A stretch of 64,000 nucleotides of DNA from JBBIUS01 sp037440105 (GCA_037440105.1 JBBIUS010000002.1:1-64000), one strand, 5' to 3'. Shown: positions 1-8,773, numbered from the stretch's first letter. The notes: a model not told the origin generated them from the sequence alone. Numbers and translations: made by a program.

Positions 1-233
1 AAGAAATTTTAAATTTAGTTCGCAATGTTGGCAAGCGCGCAATCAAGCGAGATCCAGAGGATCAAATTATAAGAATCAAGGACGAGGGGAAAAGAGTGAT
101 AATTACAACCACAGAAAATCAGTTAGCTGTTTCGATTGGCAAACAAGTGGCGCGGGCATTTAAAGGCGGCAATTTGGAAATAAAATGGTCAGAGCAAGAC
201 GCACCAGTGAGAGTAAAATGGACAAGAAAGTAA
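1..233 (+). CDS. C-terminal fragment of a BCAM0308/NMD3-like protein
   Basis: An open frame enters from the left edge and stops with TAA at 231-233, giving about 76 residues. They read EILNLVRNVGKRAIKRDPED, then RVIITTTENQLAVSIGKQVA, then ARAFKGGNLEIKWSEQDAPV ending VRVKWTRK. This resembles the C-terminal half of the small BCAM0308/NMD3-like bacterial family, whose N-terminal half carries a CxxC zinc ribbon; that half lies outside the window. The resemblance rests on remembered family features (EILNLVRN, TTTxxLAxxIG, WSxxD..VRV.W) and the function of the family is not established. A spacer of about 100 bp separates it from the next gene on the same strand. Confidence 0.5.
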   Translation, partial: EILNLVRNVGKRAIKRDPEDQIIRIKDEGKRVIITTTENQLAVSIGKQVARAFKGGNLEIKWSEQDAPVRVKWTRK

Positions 234-332
234 ATTAAAAATTAAAAACTAAAACTGAACAATAAACAAAACTTGTAAACGATTTTTCTTAGAAAAGATT
301 TAAGATTAATAAATTTAATTTTGATTTAAAAT

Positions 333-791
333 GTGGTAACTATCCAAATCGATATTTTTGCTTTATTGAAATTTATTGGTTCAATCATCGTAGTTGTGGT
401 TTTAATTTTTTTAATTTACCGCGGTTACCGTGGGATTTTAGTCTGGATAAAAAGTCGAGAATATAAACTTGATCGAGCCGGGATTAAGAAGCGTTGGCAG
501 GAAATTGAAAATTTATTGAAGAAGCCGGGTGAAATGAATTATAAGATAGCTGTCCTTGAAGCGGATAAACTTTTAGATTATGCGCTGAAATCAATGGCAA
601 TGCCAGGCAAAGATTTAGCCGAGCGAATCCGTTTCGCGTCGTTCAAATTTAATAAATTGAAGCGAATTTGGTGGGCTCATGGAGTGAGAAATCAATTGGT
701 CCACGAGCCATCTTTTCATTTAAATTATGGTATAGCAAAGAAGGCTATTAGAGATTTTAAGCGGGCCCTCAAAGAGATTGGGGTTTTATAA
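333..791 (+). CDS. Membrane-anchored protein with HEPN-like RNxxxH motif
   Basis: A 152-residue protein with one N-terminal membrane segment (about residues 10-31) and a helical cytoplasmic domain. The motif R119-N-Q-L-V-H124 fits the R-[polar]-x3-H signature of HEPN-fold RNases and nucleotide-binding domains, and the surrounding helices (about 75-110 and 130-150) are compatible with that fold. No adjacent MNT-type nucleotidyltransferase partner is visible. The start is GTG at 333, because an ATG two bases earlier runs into a stop after two codons. The gene lies just upstream of an efflux operon on the same strand (25 bp gap). It could be a conserved CPR protein of unknown function; the HEPN assignment is inferred from the motif alone. 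Confidence 0.6.
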   Translation: MVTIQIDIFALLKFIGSIIVVVVLIFLIYRGYRGILVWIKSREYKLDRAGIKKRWQEIENLLKKPGEMNYKIAVLEADKLLDYALKSMAMPGKDLAERIRFASFKFNKLKRIWWAHGVRNQLVHEPSFHLNYGIAKKAIRDFKRALKEIGVL

Positions 792-816
792 AAATTAAAA
801 ATTTAAAATTTAAATT

Positions 817-2670
817 ATGAAAAAAATAATTTGGATAATTTTGGCGATTGCTGTTTTGGGAGGATTAATATTTATTAGTTATAAAAAATTTTTTGTTAAG
901 GAAGAGCCACCATACATTTTTGCCATCGCAACTTATGGCGATATCCGAGAAATTGTTTCCGAAACGGGAAAAGTAAAAGCAGTCGAAGAAATTGATTTAA
1001 ATTTCAAAAACAGCGGAACAGTTAAAGAAGTGAAAGTAAAAGTAGGTGAAACAGTGAAAACAGGGGACGAACTTTTAATTTTAGATACAGCGGATTTGGA
1101 AATTAAAATTCGCGAAGCTGAAAGCGCCCGCGATGCCGCTTCGGCAAAGTTAAGGTCAATTTTAGCTGGAGCCACAAGTGAAGATATTAAGGTTTATGAA
1201 ACAGCCGTCAAAAATGCGGAAGAAAATTTGAATAATTTAAAGAAAAGCACAGTTGCAGAGATTGCTAACGCCCAAAAATCTCTTGACACAGCTAGACAAG
1301 CAGTGATAAATGCTGAGATCGCCCTTTCTGACGCCGAGCAAAATTTAAGCAACATCAAAGTAACAGCAGAAAATAATTTAATCGATGCTTATGAAAACGC
1401 AAAAATAACAATGGATAGTAATTTAGTTGTTTTATCAACTTCTTTAGGCGATATGGACAATATTTTAGGTATTGATAACAAAATCGTAAATGATACTTTT
1501 GAAGCAAATTTGGGCGTTTATAACATACAGACAAAAATTGACGCGGAAAATGCTTATCGTGAGGCCAAAAATGCTTATGACTCAGCAGTAGTTGCAATTG
1601 GTCAAATTAACGATTTAAATCAAAATCAAATTGATTTAACTATTCCATTGGTGGAAAATGCTTTAACTAAAACCAGTGATGCGCTTTATAAAACAAGAAT
1701 AATGTTAGATAATAGTATGACAAGTAGTGCTTTAACTTTAACGGATTTAAATACTAAAAAAACGACAATAAACACTGATAGGCAAAATATTAATACAAGC
1801 CTTTCTTCTCTTCAAACCAATAAACAATCAATTGAATCAATCAAACTGGCAAATCAAGCTAATATAAATTCAGCAGAAAGCCAAGTGAATGTTGCAAAAT
1901 CTAATTTAGCCACAGCTCAAAAAAATGAAGAAGCAGCAGAGCAAAACCTTTCCCTTGTTAAAACTAAAGTTTCTGCCGAGATAGCGGCTGCTGAAGGCGA
2001 ACTCGAAACAGCCCGCGCTCAGCTTGCTTTAAAGAAAGCCAGCCCAAAAGAAGCGGATGTGGCTTATTACCGCGCTGAGGTAGAGCGTGCTACGGCGGCT
2101 TTGGATTTATCTAAAAAACAAATGGAAGACGCGGTTTTAAAATCTCCAATTGATGGAATTGTGACAAAAATAAATTTTGAAGTGGGGGAAACAGTTTTGC
2201 CGACGCAAGTAGCAATTTCTCTTATTTCCGCAAGTGAGTTTCAAATTGAAGCTGATGTTTCTGAATTAGATATTAATAAAATTAGTTTGGGTGACGCCGC
2301 TGAAGTCACTTTTGACGCCATTTCGTCTGACCAAATTTTCAAAGGTAAAATTATAATTATTGAACCAGCAGAAAAAATTAAAGATAGTGATATCTATTAT
2401 CGGCTGGTTGTTGCCTTAGATGAAAAGGATGTGCCAATCAAATCTGGGATGACTGCAGACATTGATATAATTACTGATGTTAAATCAAATGTTCTTCTTG
2501 TGCCAAGAAGAGCGGTCATCAAAGAAGGCAAAGTTAAAAAAGTAAGACTTTTGGTCGGAAATCAAATTAAAGTTGTGGAAGTTATCACGGGCTTGGAGGA
2601 TATTGACATGGTAGAGGTGGTTTCGGGCATTAAGGCAGGAGATAAAGTGATAACTTTTATTAAGGAGTGA
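817..2670 (+). CDS. HlyD/MacA-family membrane fusion protein
   Basis: A 617-residue periplasmic-adaptor-type protein. An N-terminal membrane segment (about 5-22) is followed by the first half of a biotinyl-lipoyl-like domain (about 47-90, with VKVGETVKTGDELLILD). A very long Ala/Glu/Lys-rich coiled coil comes next (about 95-435), then the second lipoyl half (about 440-475, SPIDGIVTKINFEVGETV) and a beta-barrel region ending in VVSGIKAGDKVI. Typical MacA proteins have about 370 residues, so the helical hairpin is greatly enlarged. The following genes encode a LolD/MacB-type ATPase and two MacB-type permeases, so it probably links a tripartite-like exporter to the envelope. The substrate cannot be read from the sequence. 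Confidence in the family is high, in MacA-like function moderate. Confidence 0.9.
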   Translation: MKKIIWIILAIAVLGGLIFISYKKFFVKEEPPYIFAIATYGDIREIVSETGKVKAVEEIDLNFKNSGTVKEVKVKVGETVKTGDELLILDTADLEIKIREAESARDAASAKLRSILAGATSEDIKVYETAVKNAEENLNNLKKSTVAEIANAQKSLDTARQAVINAEIALSDAEQNLSNIKVTAENNLIDAYENAKITMDSNLVVLSTSLGDMDNILGIDNKIVNDTFEANLGVYNIQTKIDAENAYREAKNAYDSAVVAIGQINDLNQNQIDLTIPLVENALTKTSDALYKTRIMLDNSMTSSALTLTDLNTKKTTINTDRQNINTSLSSLQTNKQSIESIKLANQANINSAESQVNVAKSNLATAQKNEEAAEQNLSLVKTKVSAEIAAAEGELETARAQLALKKASPKEADVAYYRAEVERATAALDLSKKQMEDAVLKSPIDGIVTKINFEVGETVLPTQVAISLISASEFQIEADVSELDINKISLGDAAEVTFDAISSDQIFKGKIIIIEPAEKIKDSDIYYRLVVALDEKDVPIKSGMTADIDIITDVKSNVLLVPRRAVIKEGKVKKVRLLVGNQIKVVEVITGLEDIDMVEVVSGIKAGDKVITFIKE

Positions 2671-2694
2671 TATTAAACCAAAAATAAAAACATA

Positions 2695-2832
2695 AATTTT
2701 TAAATTTCTAATTGCTCTAATGTCTAATAAAACTCCAACCCTCAAATCCCAATGATTAGAATTTTAGATATTTAGACATTGACCATTGGTCATTTATTAG
2801 GTTAATTAGAGATTAGGTCAATTAGAAATTTT
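2695..2832. repeat. Intergenic imperfect palindrome built of short AT-rich repeats
   Basis: Left arm at about 2699-2729 (units such as TTTCTAATTG and CTAATGTCTAATA) and right arm at about 2792-2831 (TTATTAGG, TTAATTAGAGATTAGG, CAATTAGAAATTT) are imperfect reverse complements. The whole spacer between the HlyD gene and the ABC ATPase gene is made of these units. It belongs to the window-wide class of low-complexity palindromic spacers. Confidence 0.6.
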
Positions 2833-2837
2833 AATGT

Positions 2838-3695
2838 ATGTTTGACCCAGTTTGCGGAATGAAAATTGAAGAAAAGGAAAATAAAAGTGAGTATGCTGGC
2901 CATACTTATTTTTTTTGTAGTTCAAGGTGCAGGGAAGAATTCAAAAAAGACCCACAGAAATTTATTTCAGAGCCGATCATTAAGTTAGAAGAAGTTTGGA
3001 AAATTTATGAGTTAGGTAAAGTAAAAGTGCCGGTTTTGCGCGGTTTGAGTTTGCGAATTTATCGAGGGGACTTTGTAGCAATCATCGGTCCTTCTGGATC
3101 CGGCAAGACCACGGCTATGAACATGGTCGGTTGTCTTGATTGGCCAACGCGGGGCAAAATTTTTTTAGATGGACGCGACATCTCAAAACTGCAAGAAAAC
3201 CAATTAGCTGAAATTCGCGGTAAAAAAATAGGCTTTGTTTTTCAGCAGTTTAATTTGATTTCTTCCTTGTCAGCCCTGGATAATGTTTTATTGCCGCTTA
3301 CATTTCAAAATGTGCCAAAAGATGAAGCTAACAAGAGGGCTTTGTCTTTATTAAAATTAGTGGGTCTTAGTGAGCGCGTCAAGCATAAACCGTCAGAGCT
3401 TTCTGGTGGTGAACAGCAAAGGGTGGCTATTGCAAGAGCTTTGGTTTCTAATCCAGAAGTTATTTTGGCTGACGAACCAACTGGTAATCTTGATTCTGAG
3501 ACTGGAAAAAAAGTTATGGATCTTTTGGTTAGTCTTTGGGAAAAAGAGAAAAAGACTTTAATTGTTGTAACTCATGACCCATATGTTGCTTCTTTTGCTA
3601 GGCGGCTTTTAAATTTGCGTGACGGAAGAATAATCGCGGATCATGGTTATGTGGAGCAGTTTTTATGGAAAAATAAGGTTCGGGGAGGTAAATGA
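2838..3695 (+). CDS. ABC transporter ATPase (MacB/LolD type) with N-terminal YHS domain
   Basis: A 285-residue protein. Residues 1-45 form a YHS/TRASH-type metal-binding domain (DPVCGMKI near the start, Tyr24 and Cys27-x3-Cys31 later). Residues 47-270 form an ABC ATPase: Walker A GPSGSGKT at 84-91, Q-loop FVFQQFNL, signature LSGGEQQ from 188, Walker B VILADE at 208-213 and H-loop His246. The ATPase is of the LolD/MacB/FtsE class that energises FtsX-like permeases, two of which follow. The fused YHS domain suggests metal sensing or binding coupled to transport; this is inference. The start is ATG 2838, since an ATG four bases earlier is out of frame and stops at once. Confidence 0.92.
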   Translation: MFDPVCGMKIEEKENKSEYAGHTYFFCSSRCREEFKKDPQKFISEPIIKLEEVWKIYELGKVKVPVLRGLSLRIYRGDFVAIIGPSGSGKTTAMNMVGCLDWPTRGKIFLDGRDISKLQENQLAEIRGKKIGFVFQQFNLISSLSALDNVLLPLTFQNVPKDEANKRALSLLKLVGLSERVKHKPSELSGGEQQRVAIARALVSNPEVILADEPTGNLDSETGKKVMDLLVSLWEKEKKTLIVVTHDPYVASFARRLLNLRDGRIIADHGYVEQFLWKNKVRGGK

Positions 3696-3814
3696 GGCTT
3701 AGAAGTATCTTGTGGCATTGTTATGGTGCGAATTGGGGCCTCTAAGGTGGTTGTCGCTCCAAAAATGCTACGAACCGAGCTGATTTTCGCTAAATAAAAT
3801 TGATAGATTTTTGT

Positions 3815-5011
3815 ATGTTATTAGATTTTTTTAAATTAAGTTTTCAAAGTTTAAGGCATCGTAAATTGCGGAGTTGGCTTACAATCCTCGGCATTATTAT
3901 TGGCGTAATGCTTGTGGTAACTATGATTTTTTTGGGCGAAGGAATGAAAATAGCTGTTTTACATCAAATGAAACTATTTGGGACTGACCTTATTTTTATT
4001 TTGCCGGGTGAAGAGACAAATCCATTTTTAGGTTTTCTCGGCGGGGAAGAGTTTAAAAACAAAGACATCGAGATTGTCAAAAAAGTAAAAGGAGTTGAAT
4101 TTGTTTTGCCTTTTGCGACAAGAGCGTTAAAGGCTGAGTTTAAGGGTGAAGAAAAGTTAATTACGCTTGCAGGCGGTCCTTGGACAGAAACAAGAATAAT
4201 TTTTGAACAATCTCAGGGTTTTGTGATGGAAAAAGGGGATTGGCCAAAAAGAGATGACACTGGTGAAGCGGTTTTGGGCTCGCTTGTGAGCAGCAAATTT
4301 AGAAATGAAATTGAAGTTGGTGACTCTTTAGTGATCCGCGGGAAAAAAATAAAAGTATCAGGCGTATTTGCTCCCACAGGCGATCCAAGCAATGATTCAT
4401 TAATTTATTTATCTTTGGAAAAATTTCGTGAAGTGACAGGAAAAAGAGAAGGAGTTCTCGAAATGATTGTCAAAACAGAGCCTGGCTATGATCCAGATTT
4501 AGTTGCAGAAGACATTAGATACGAATTAGGAAAAGAAAGAAAAGCAGAAAAATTTGCTGTTTTAACTATGGAGAAAACGCTTGATGTTGTAGGCAATATT
4601 TTGGGGATAATGGAGCTAGTTTTAGGCGGCATCGCAGCAGTGGCGCTTGTGGTGGGCGGGGTTGGAATTATGAATACTATGTTTACAGCTGTTTTGGAAC
4701 GGACTCGTGAGATCGGGTTAATGAAAGCGATCGGTGCCAAAAATTTTCAAATCACAATTTTATTTTTAATTGAGTCTGGCATAGTCGGTTTAGTAGGTGG
4801 ATTAATTGGTCTTGGTTTAGGTATGGCAGTGGCAAAAGCGACAGAACTAGTGGCTTTGGCATACAATTTTAAATTTTTAAAAATAGAATTTTCTTTGCCA
4901 ATAATTATTTTAATTTTATTTTTCGCTTTTCTTTTTGGTTCTTTAGCAGGATTATTGCCAGCCAGAAGAGCTGCACATTTTAACCCAGCACAGGCGTTGA
5001 GGAAAAAATAA
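3815..5011 (+). CDS. MacB/FtsX-family ABC transporter permease (first copy)
   Basis: About 399 residues with the MacB layout: an N-terminal membrane helix (about 18-42, LRSWLTILGIIIGVML), a large extracytoplasmic MacB_PCD domain (about 45-265), and three C-terminal membrane helices (about 270-390) including GGVGIMNTMFTAVLERTREIG and the terminal PARRAAHFNPAQALR. ATG 3815 was chosen over an in-frame TTG at 3800 because the paralogue at 5254 starts at exactly the aligned position (17 residues before LRS). It presumably pairs with the ATPase at 2838 and with the second permease, possibly as a heterodimer. Family assignment is firm, substrate unknown. Confidence 0.9.
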   Translation: MLLDFFKLSFQSLRHRKLRSWLTILGIIIGVMLVVTMIFLGEGMKIAVLHQMKLFGTDLIFILPGEETNPFLGFLGGEEFKNKDIEIVKKVKGVEFVLPFATRALKAEFKGEEKLITLAGGPWTETRIIFEQSQGFVMEKGDWPKRDDTGEAVLGSLVSSKFRNEIEVGDSLVIRGKKIKVSGVFAPTGDPSNDSLIYLSLEKFREVTGKREGVLEMIVKTEPGYDPDLVAEDIRYELGKERKAEKFAVLTMEKTLDVVGNILGIMELVLGGIAAVALVVGGVGIMNTMFTAVLERTREIGLMKAIGAKNFQITILFLIESGIVGLVGGLIGLGLGMAVAKATELVALAYNFKFLKIEFSLPIIILILFFAFLFGSLAGLLPARRAAHFNPAQALRKK

Positions 5012-5205
5012 ACATCTACGAAATTACGAAATTTTTAGAAAGTACGAAAATATATTTTTAAAATATATTTAAAAATGAATAAAACAATAAGTTTCTATAA
5101 GTCTCAGAAAACTCATAGAAAATGATAGAAGCCGGCAGAAATTTATTGCTTTCGTATTTTCGCACCATTTCGTATTTCGTAGAAAATTGGTGTAGGAGTA
5201 AACAA
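5011..5205. repeat. Intergenic palindromic spacer (TACGAAAT-type repeats)
   Basis: The left arm around 5013-5052 has units like CTACGAAATTACGAAATTT and AGTACGAAAAT. The right arm around 5151-5186 has TTTCGTATTTTCGCACC and ATTTCGTATTTCGTAGAAA. The arms are imperfect inverted repeats and the core is AT-rich. No open frame of note lies in it. The same kind of unit reappears near 33810-33845. Confidence 0.55.
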
Positions 5206-5253
5206 AATTGATGATAGCAAGATTACAGATAAAATATCACGCACCACACAAAT

Positions 5254-6456
5254 ATGTTTAAGGATTTTTTGATTTTAAGTCTTAAAAATTTGAAATATCG
5301 CTGGCTGAGAAGTTTATTGACAATTGTTGGCGTTATCATTGGTATTGCTATTGTTATTGCTGTTCTTTTTTTGGGTAATGGATTGGAAAATTCAGTTAGA
5401 AAATTATTAAATAGATTTGGGGGAGATTTGGTTTTAATCATCCCAGGCGAAGTCACTGATCCAACTGCTAGATTATTTGGCGAAGCGAGATTTAAAGAAA
5501 AAGAGATTGAGTCAATAGAAGAAGTTTCTGGCGTTGATTTAGTTTTTCCTTCGGTTGAGTCAAAATTATCAATTGCTGAATTTTTAGGCGAAGAGAAATC
5601 CGTTTCTCTGCATATTGCGCCGTGGGAGGGAACCAGAAGAATTTTTGAAGAATCCCAAGGGTTTAAATTGGAAAAAGGGGGTTGGCCTACTAAAGAAAAT
5701 GTAAGAGAAGTAATTTTAGGGAAAAAATTTGCTCAAAAAAAATTTAAAAATGAAATTCGCGTTGGCGATGAGATTACTATTAAGGGCAGGAAATTTGAGG
5801 TAGTTGGCATTTTTGCTGAAATGGGAGAACAAATGCATGACAATTCAATATTTATTTCTTCTGAAGCTTATAAAAATTTGACCGGCGAGAAGGTAGAATA
5901 TTTGCTAATTACAGTAAAAATACTTTCCGGTTTTGATCCAGCACGCGTGGCTTCTGACATTGAATATACTTTAAAAAAACAAAAAGGCATCACTGAATTT
6001 TCTGTTTTAACAAGCGACAAAGCGATGCGGATTGTTGGCGATATTATTGGGATAATTGAGCTGGCTTTATTTTTGATTGCAAGTATTGCTTTGGTTGTTG
6101 GAGGTATTGGAATTATGAATACTATGTATACCTCAGTTTTAGAGAGAACATCAGAGATTGGAATTATGAAGGCAGTTGGCGCTAAAGCAAAAAATATTTT
6201 GTTAATTTTTACGCTAGAAGCAGGAATGATTGGTATATTAGGCGGACTATTGGGGGTAATTTTTGGTGCTTTGCTTGCTAAATTAGTGGGACTCATTGCT
6301 CATGGCCAAGGTTTTCTTTTACTTCAAATTGATATCGCGCCAAAAATTGTTATTAGTATATTATTTTTTGCTTTTTTGGTCGGGGTTATTTCTGGGTTTT
6401 TGCCAGCTTTGGCTGCGGCTCGACTTAAACCAGTTGATGCCTTGAGGTACGAATAA
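5254..6456 (+). CDS. MacB/FtsX-family ABC transporter permease (second copy)
   Basis: A 400-residue paralogue of the preceding permease, alignable end to end: the same N-terminal helix (LRSLLTIVGVIIGIAIVIAV), an extracytoplasmic MacB_PCD domain, GGIGIMNTMYTSVLERTSEIG and a C-terminal PALAAARLKPVDALRYE. Two different permeases beside one ATPase gene point to a heterodimeric exporter core, although each could also form homodimers. It is separated from the first copy by a 240-bp palindromic spacer, so translation of the two is not coupled. Confidence 0.9.
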   Translation: MFKDFLILSLKNLKYRWLRSLLTIVGVIIGIAIVIAVLFLGNGLENSVRKLLNRFGGDLVLIIPGEVTDPTARLFGEARFKEKEIESIEEVSGVDLVFPSVESKLSIAEFLGEEKSVSLHIAPWEGTRRIFEESQGFKLEKGGWPTKENVREVILGKKFAQKKFKNEIRVGDEITIKGRKFEVVGIFAEMGEQMHDNSIFISSEAYKNLTGEKVEYLLITVKILSGFDPARVASDIEYTLKKQKGITEFSVLTSDKAMRIVGDIIGIIELALFLIASIALVVGGIGIMNTMYTSVLERTSEIGIMKAVGAKAKNILLIFTLEAGMIGILGGLLGVIFGALLAKLVGLIAHGQGFLLLQIDIAPKIVISILFFAFLVGVISGFLPALAAARLKPVDALRYE

Positions 6457-6507
6457 AAGTCAACTATTTACAATTAACTATTAACGATTAACATTTAACT
6501 ATTCACT
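6457..6507. repeat. Short tandem AACTATT-like repeats
   Basis: The spacer between two genes consists of degenerate copies of an 8-11 bp unit: AACTATTTACAATTAACTAT, TAACGATTAACATTTAACTA, TTCACT. It is another member of the low-complexity spacer class. Confidence 0.5.
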
Positions 6508-7338
6508 ATGAAAGGAAAGTATTTAAACTTTATTTTTATTAATTTATTTTTTGTTGCCGCAGTGTTTTTTTGCATTTTTACTTTACTTCAAGGGAAAGCA
6601 GCGCAGAATTTTTTAGTGATTTCAATTTTCACTCTTGTTATTTTTCTTTTTTCACTTTGGCACTCTTTAATTAAATTTGGTTTTAAAAATGCTTTTTTCT
6701 TTTTATTTATTGCTCTTTTTTTAAGTTTTGCGGCAGAAGTTATCGGCGTAAATTTGGGTTATGAATTGCAAGGGTATTACAAATATTCAGATTTTTTGGG
6801 GTTTAAAATTCTTGATGTTCCGGTTTTGGTAATTTTGATGTGGGTTTCCGTAATTTACATTTCTTACCAAGTTTCAGAGCATATCACCGATTTTAGATTT
6901 GAAAAAAATACAACTTTTTTACAGAAATTTTGGGTTAGTATTTGGAGCGCTTTTTTAACTGCTTTAATCACTGTTGCTTGGGATATCGGTCTTGACCCAT
7001 TGGCTGTAAATTTAGGCTGGTGGGTTTGGGAAAAGGGCGGAGAATATTTTGGCGTGCCAATAGGTAATTTTATTGGTTGGATGATTATTTCTTTTATCAT
7101 TGTTTTTATTTTTAAATTATTTTTTGAAAAAGAATATTTAGAGAAAGAAACAGTAGCGGATTACGCTCCTTTAATTTGTTATACGCTTTTGTGTTTTTCA
7201 ACAATTTTTTTAGCGCTTTCTCAAGGAAGTTCGCTTTTTGCTTTTATTGTTTTTGTTAGCATGTTTCCAATTATTTCTATAATGATTGTAAGGCTTTTGG
7301 TTATTCAACTTAGATTGCCGAGGCAATATAAAAAATGA
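6508..7338 (+). CDS. DUF422 / CruF-like carotenoid-biosynthesis-type membrane protein
   Basis: A 276-residue protein with about seven to eight membrane helices. Hallmarks of the DUF422 (CruF-like) family are visible: an E-x-x-G pair with GYYKYSDFLGFKILDVP around residues 75-105, and AWDIGLDPLAVNLGWWVWEKGG then YFGVPIGNFIGW around 158-195. The characterised CruF is a carotenoid 1',2'-hydratase, but many family members have no known substrate. No other carotenoid genes are present here, so a carotenoid role is not supported by context; a membrane-lipid or prenyl-lipid role is possible. It follows the permease gene by 51 bp of repeats on the same strand. Confidence 0.75.
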   Translation: MKGKYLNFIFINLFFVAAVFFCIFTLLQGKAAQNFLVISIFTLVIFLFSLWHSLIKFGFKNAFFFLFIALFLSFAAEVIGVNLGYELQGYYKYSDFLGFKILDVPVLVILMWVSVIYISYQVSEHITDFRFEKNTTFLQKFWVSIWSAFLTALITVAWDIGLDPLAVNLGWWVWEKGGEYFGVPIGNFIGWMIISFIIVFIFKLFFEKEYLEKETVADYAPLICYTLLCFSTIFLALSQGSSLFAFIVFVSMFPIISIMIVRLLVIQLRLPRQYKK

Positions 7339-7611
7339 TTAAATTTTTTTATGTTATTTTGATGGTTCCGGGATAGAAAATATTGATTGAAAAACTTTAG
7401 AATAAAGATTTTTTCAAGTTATTTCAGCGCAAGACTACTTTATATTAGCATAAATCAACTTCTACGATTACAAATATAAATAGATTTTCAAGACATCTTA
7501 GTGTGTTTATCAAATAAAGGGGTTGAATTTTATTTTAAAAATGGTTATATTATTTATTATATAAAATAATAAGAAGAAAGATCTTTTAAATTTTTTGAAA
7601 AAGGAGGAAGC
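7339..7611. other. Intergenic region with no gene
   Basis: AT-rich spacer of 273 bp. No open frame of interest is seen. Its right part carries a promoter-like pair at 7523-7551 and a strong Shine-Dalgarno at 7601-7607 for the next gene. Confidence 0.5.
7523..7551 (+). promoter_or_regulatory. Sigma-70-type promoter upstream of the lipid kinase
   Basis: TTGAAT at 7523-7528 and TATATT at 7546-7551 are separated by 17 bp. The predicted start of transcription near 7558 lies about 50 bp before the start codon. Confidence 0.6.
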
Positions 7612-8658
7612 TTGTTTAAAGGAAAAAAGCCGTATGTAGTACTTTATGCCAACCGTCGAGCTGGCTGGCGTCACGAAAGATGGTGGGCGCTTGATAAGTG
7701 GGCACTTGAGGAAGGCATCAAAACTTATGCTTTAACAGAAATTGAGGAAATTATACCGATCATTGAAAAATTCAGCGAACAGATTCGGCTTTTGCTTGTT
7801 TACGGCGGGGACGGGACTTTGTTTCACATCACAAATAGTTTATTGAAACAAAGGAATTTTAAGAATTTGCCGATAATTGTTCCTGTTGGGGGAGGGACTA
7901 TGAATCGGCTGAGGCAGTGGAGTCTTTGGATAGGAGAACCGATTCATAACGCAAAAATCGCTCTTGAACTTTTTGAAAGCAAGCGTTTGCCGCAGTTGCC
8001 GCTGCCTCTGCTTGAAGTGCGTTGGGGAGAAAATTGCTATCGAGCAATAACTTTTATGGCCGGCGTACCAGTTCGGGTAATGCACAAGTATTCTAATTTC
8101 AAAACAACGCCTTTTATTGCCGGATTATTTGTTTTAGGTGCTCTTGCTTCGGGAATTTTAAGCTGGCCGAAATTTTTTACAGGCCTTTACGATCAAATTG
8201 ACGTTGAAATAACGGTTGATGGCAAAAAGTTGCCGAACAATAAATATCTTGTTGTTATTAAAGATGTCCTAAGACAGTTGATCTTTTTCGCTGAGCCCTA
8301 TCGAGGCGCTTGCTCTCCAGTTCAATCTTTCTCTTTAGCATACGCTATTGATTACAAAGAAACAGCACAGAAATTTTTAGGGATTTTTTTTGGCCGAATT
8401 CCGCAAAATGATGAACGATATTTTAACCAACCGTCCGCAGAAATGAAAATTATGCCGCGCGAGGAAATTCCTTTCACACTTGACGGCGAGTATTTTTCGG
8501 CAAAAAAAGACGAAATAATCACTATTTCGCCAGGTCCAATTGTGCCGGTGGCAGCAAATCCTATGGTTCACTTGCCATTTTTAAAGAGGCTTTTTGACCA
8601 AAAAGATCGTTTTAAGGAACTGCTAAGTTATGTATTGCCTACTAAAAAACAAGCATAG
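7612..8658 (+). CDS. Diacylglycerol-kinase-like lipid kinase
   Basis: A 348-residue protein of the DAGK catalytic/YegS-type family. The ATP-binding motif YGGDGTLFH lies at about residues 64-72, followed by PVGGGTMNRL, and near the C terminus FTLDGEYF matches the usual DGE motif. The start is TTG 7612, which is well supported because a full AAGGAGG lies at 7601-7607, four bases before it. The protein probably phosphorylates a membrane lipid or sphingoid/polyprenol substrate, which is not determinable here. It has its own promoter and a terminator at its 3' end, so it is a single-gene unit. Confidence 0.82.
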   Translation: MFKGKKPYVVLYANRRAGWRHERWWALDKWALEEGIKTYALTEIEEIIPIIEKFSEQIRLLLVYGGDGTLFHITNSLLKQRNFKNLPIIVPVGGGTMNRLRQWSLWIGEPIHNAKIALELFESKRLPQLPLPLLEVRWGENCYRAITFMAGVPVRVMHKYSNFKTTPFIAGLFVLGALASGILSWPKFFTGLYDQIDVEITVDGKKLPNNKYLVVIKDVLRQLIFFAEPYRGACSPVQSFSLAYAIDYKETAQKFLGIFFGRIPQNDERYFNQPSAEMKIMPREEIPFTLDGEYFSAKKDEIITISPGPIVPVAANPMVHLPFLKRLFDQKDRFKELLSYVLPTKKQA

Positions 8659-8681
8659 CCTTTAGGCTTAAAGATACAATG

Positions 8682-8706
8682 GCGGACCCCGAGAGGTTCG
8701 CTTTTT
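8682..8706 (+). terminator. Rho-independent terminator after the lipid kinase
   Basis: The stem GCGGACC (8682-8688) pairs with GGTTCGC (8695-8701) with one G-T wobble and a six-base loop, followed by TTTTTAATTTTT. Confidence 0.75.
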
Positions 8707-8721
8707 AATTTTTATTAATTA

Positions 8722-8750
8722 TTCCATTGTTATCTTTTTTTTGCTATAAT
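8722..8750 (+). promoter_or_regulatory. Promoter with extended -10 upstream of the T4SS-like pair
   Basis: TGCTATAAT gives an extended -10 with TATAAT at 8745-8750. A weak -35 (TTCCAT at 8722-8727) lies 17 bp upstream. The next start codon is 24 bp downstream, so the leader is short. Confidence 0.5.
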
Positions 8751-8773
8751 ATTAATATACCGCTATTAAATTT

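Noticed and set aside
3696..3799. Small inverted repeat GAGGC/GCCTC after the ABC ATPase gene
   Set aside because: Short stem, large loop, no T-run; not convincing as a terminator or RNA.
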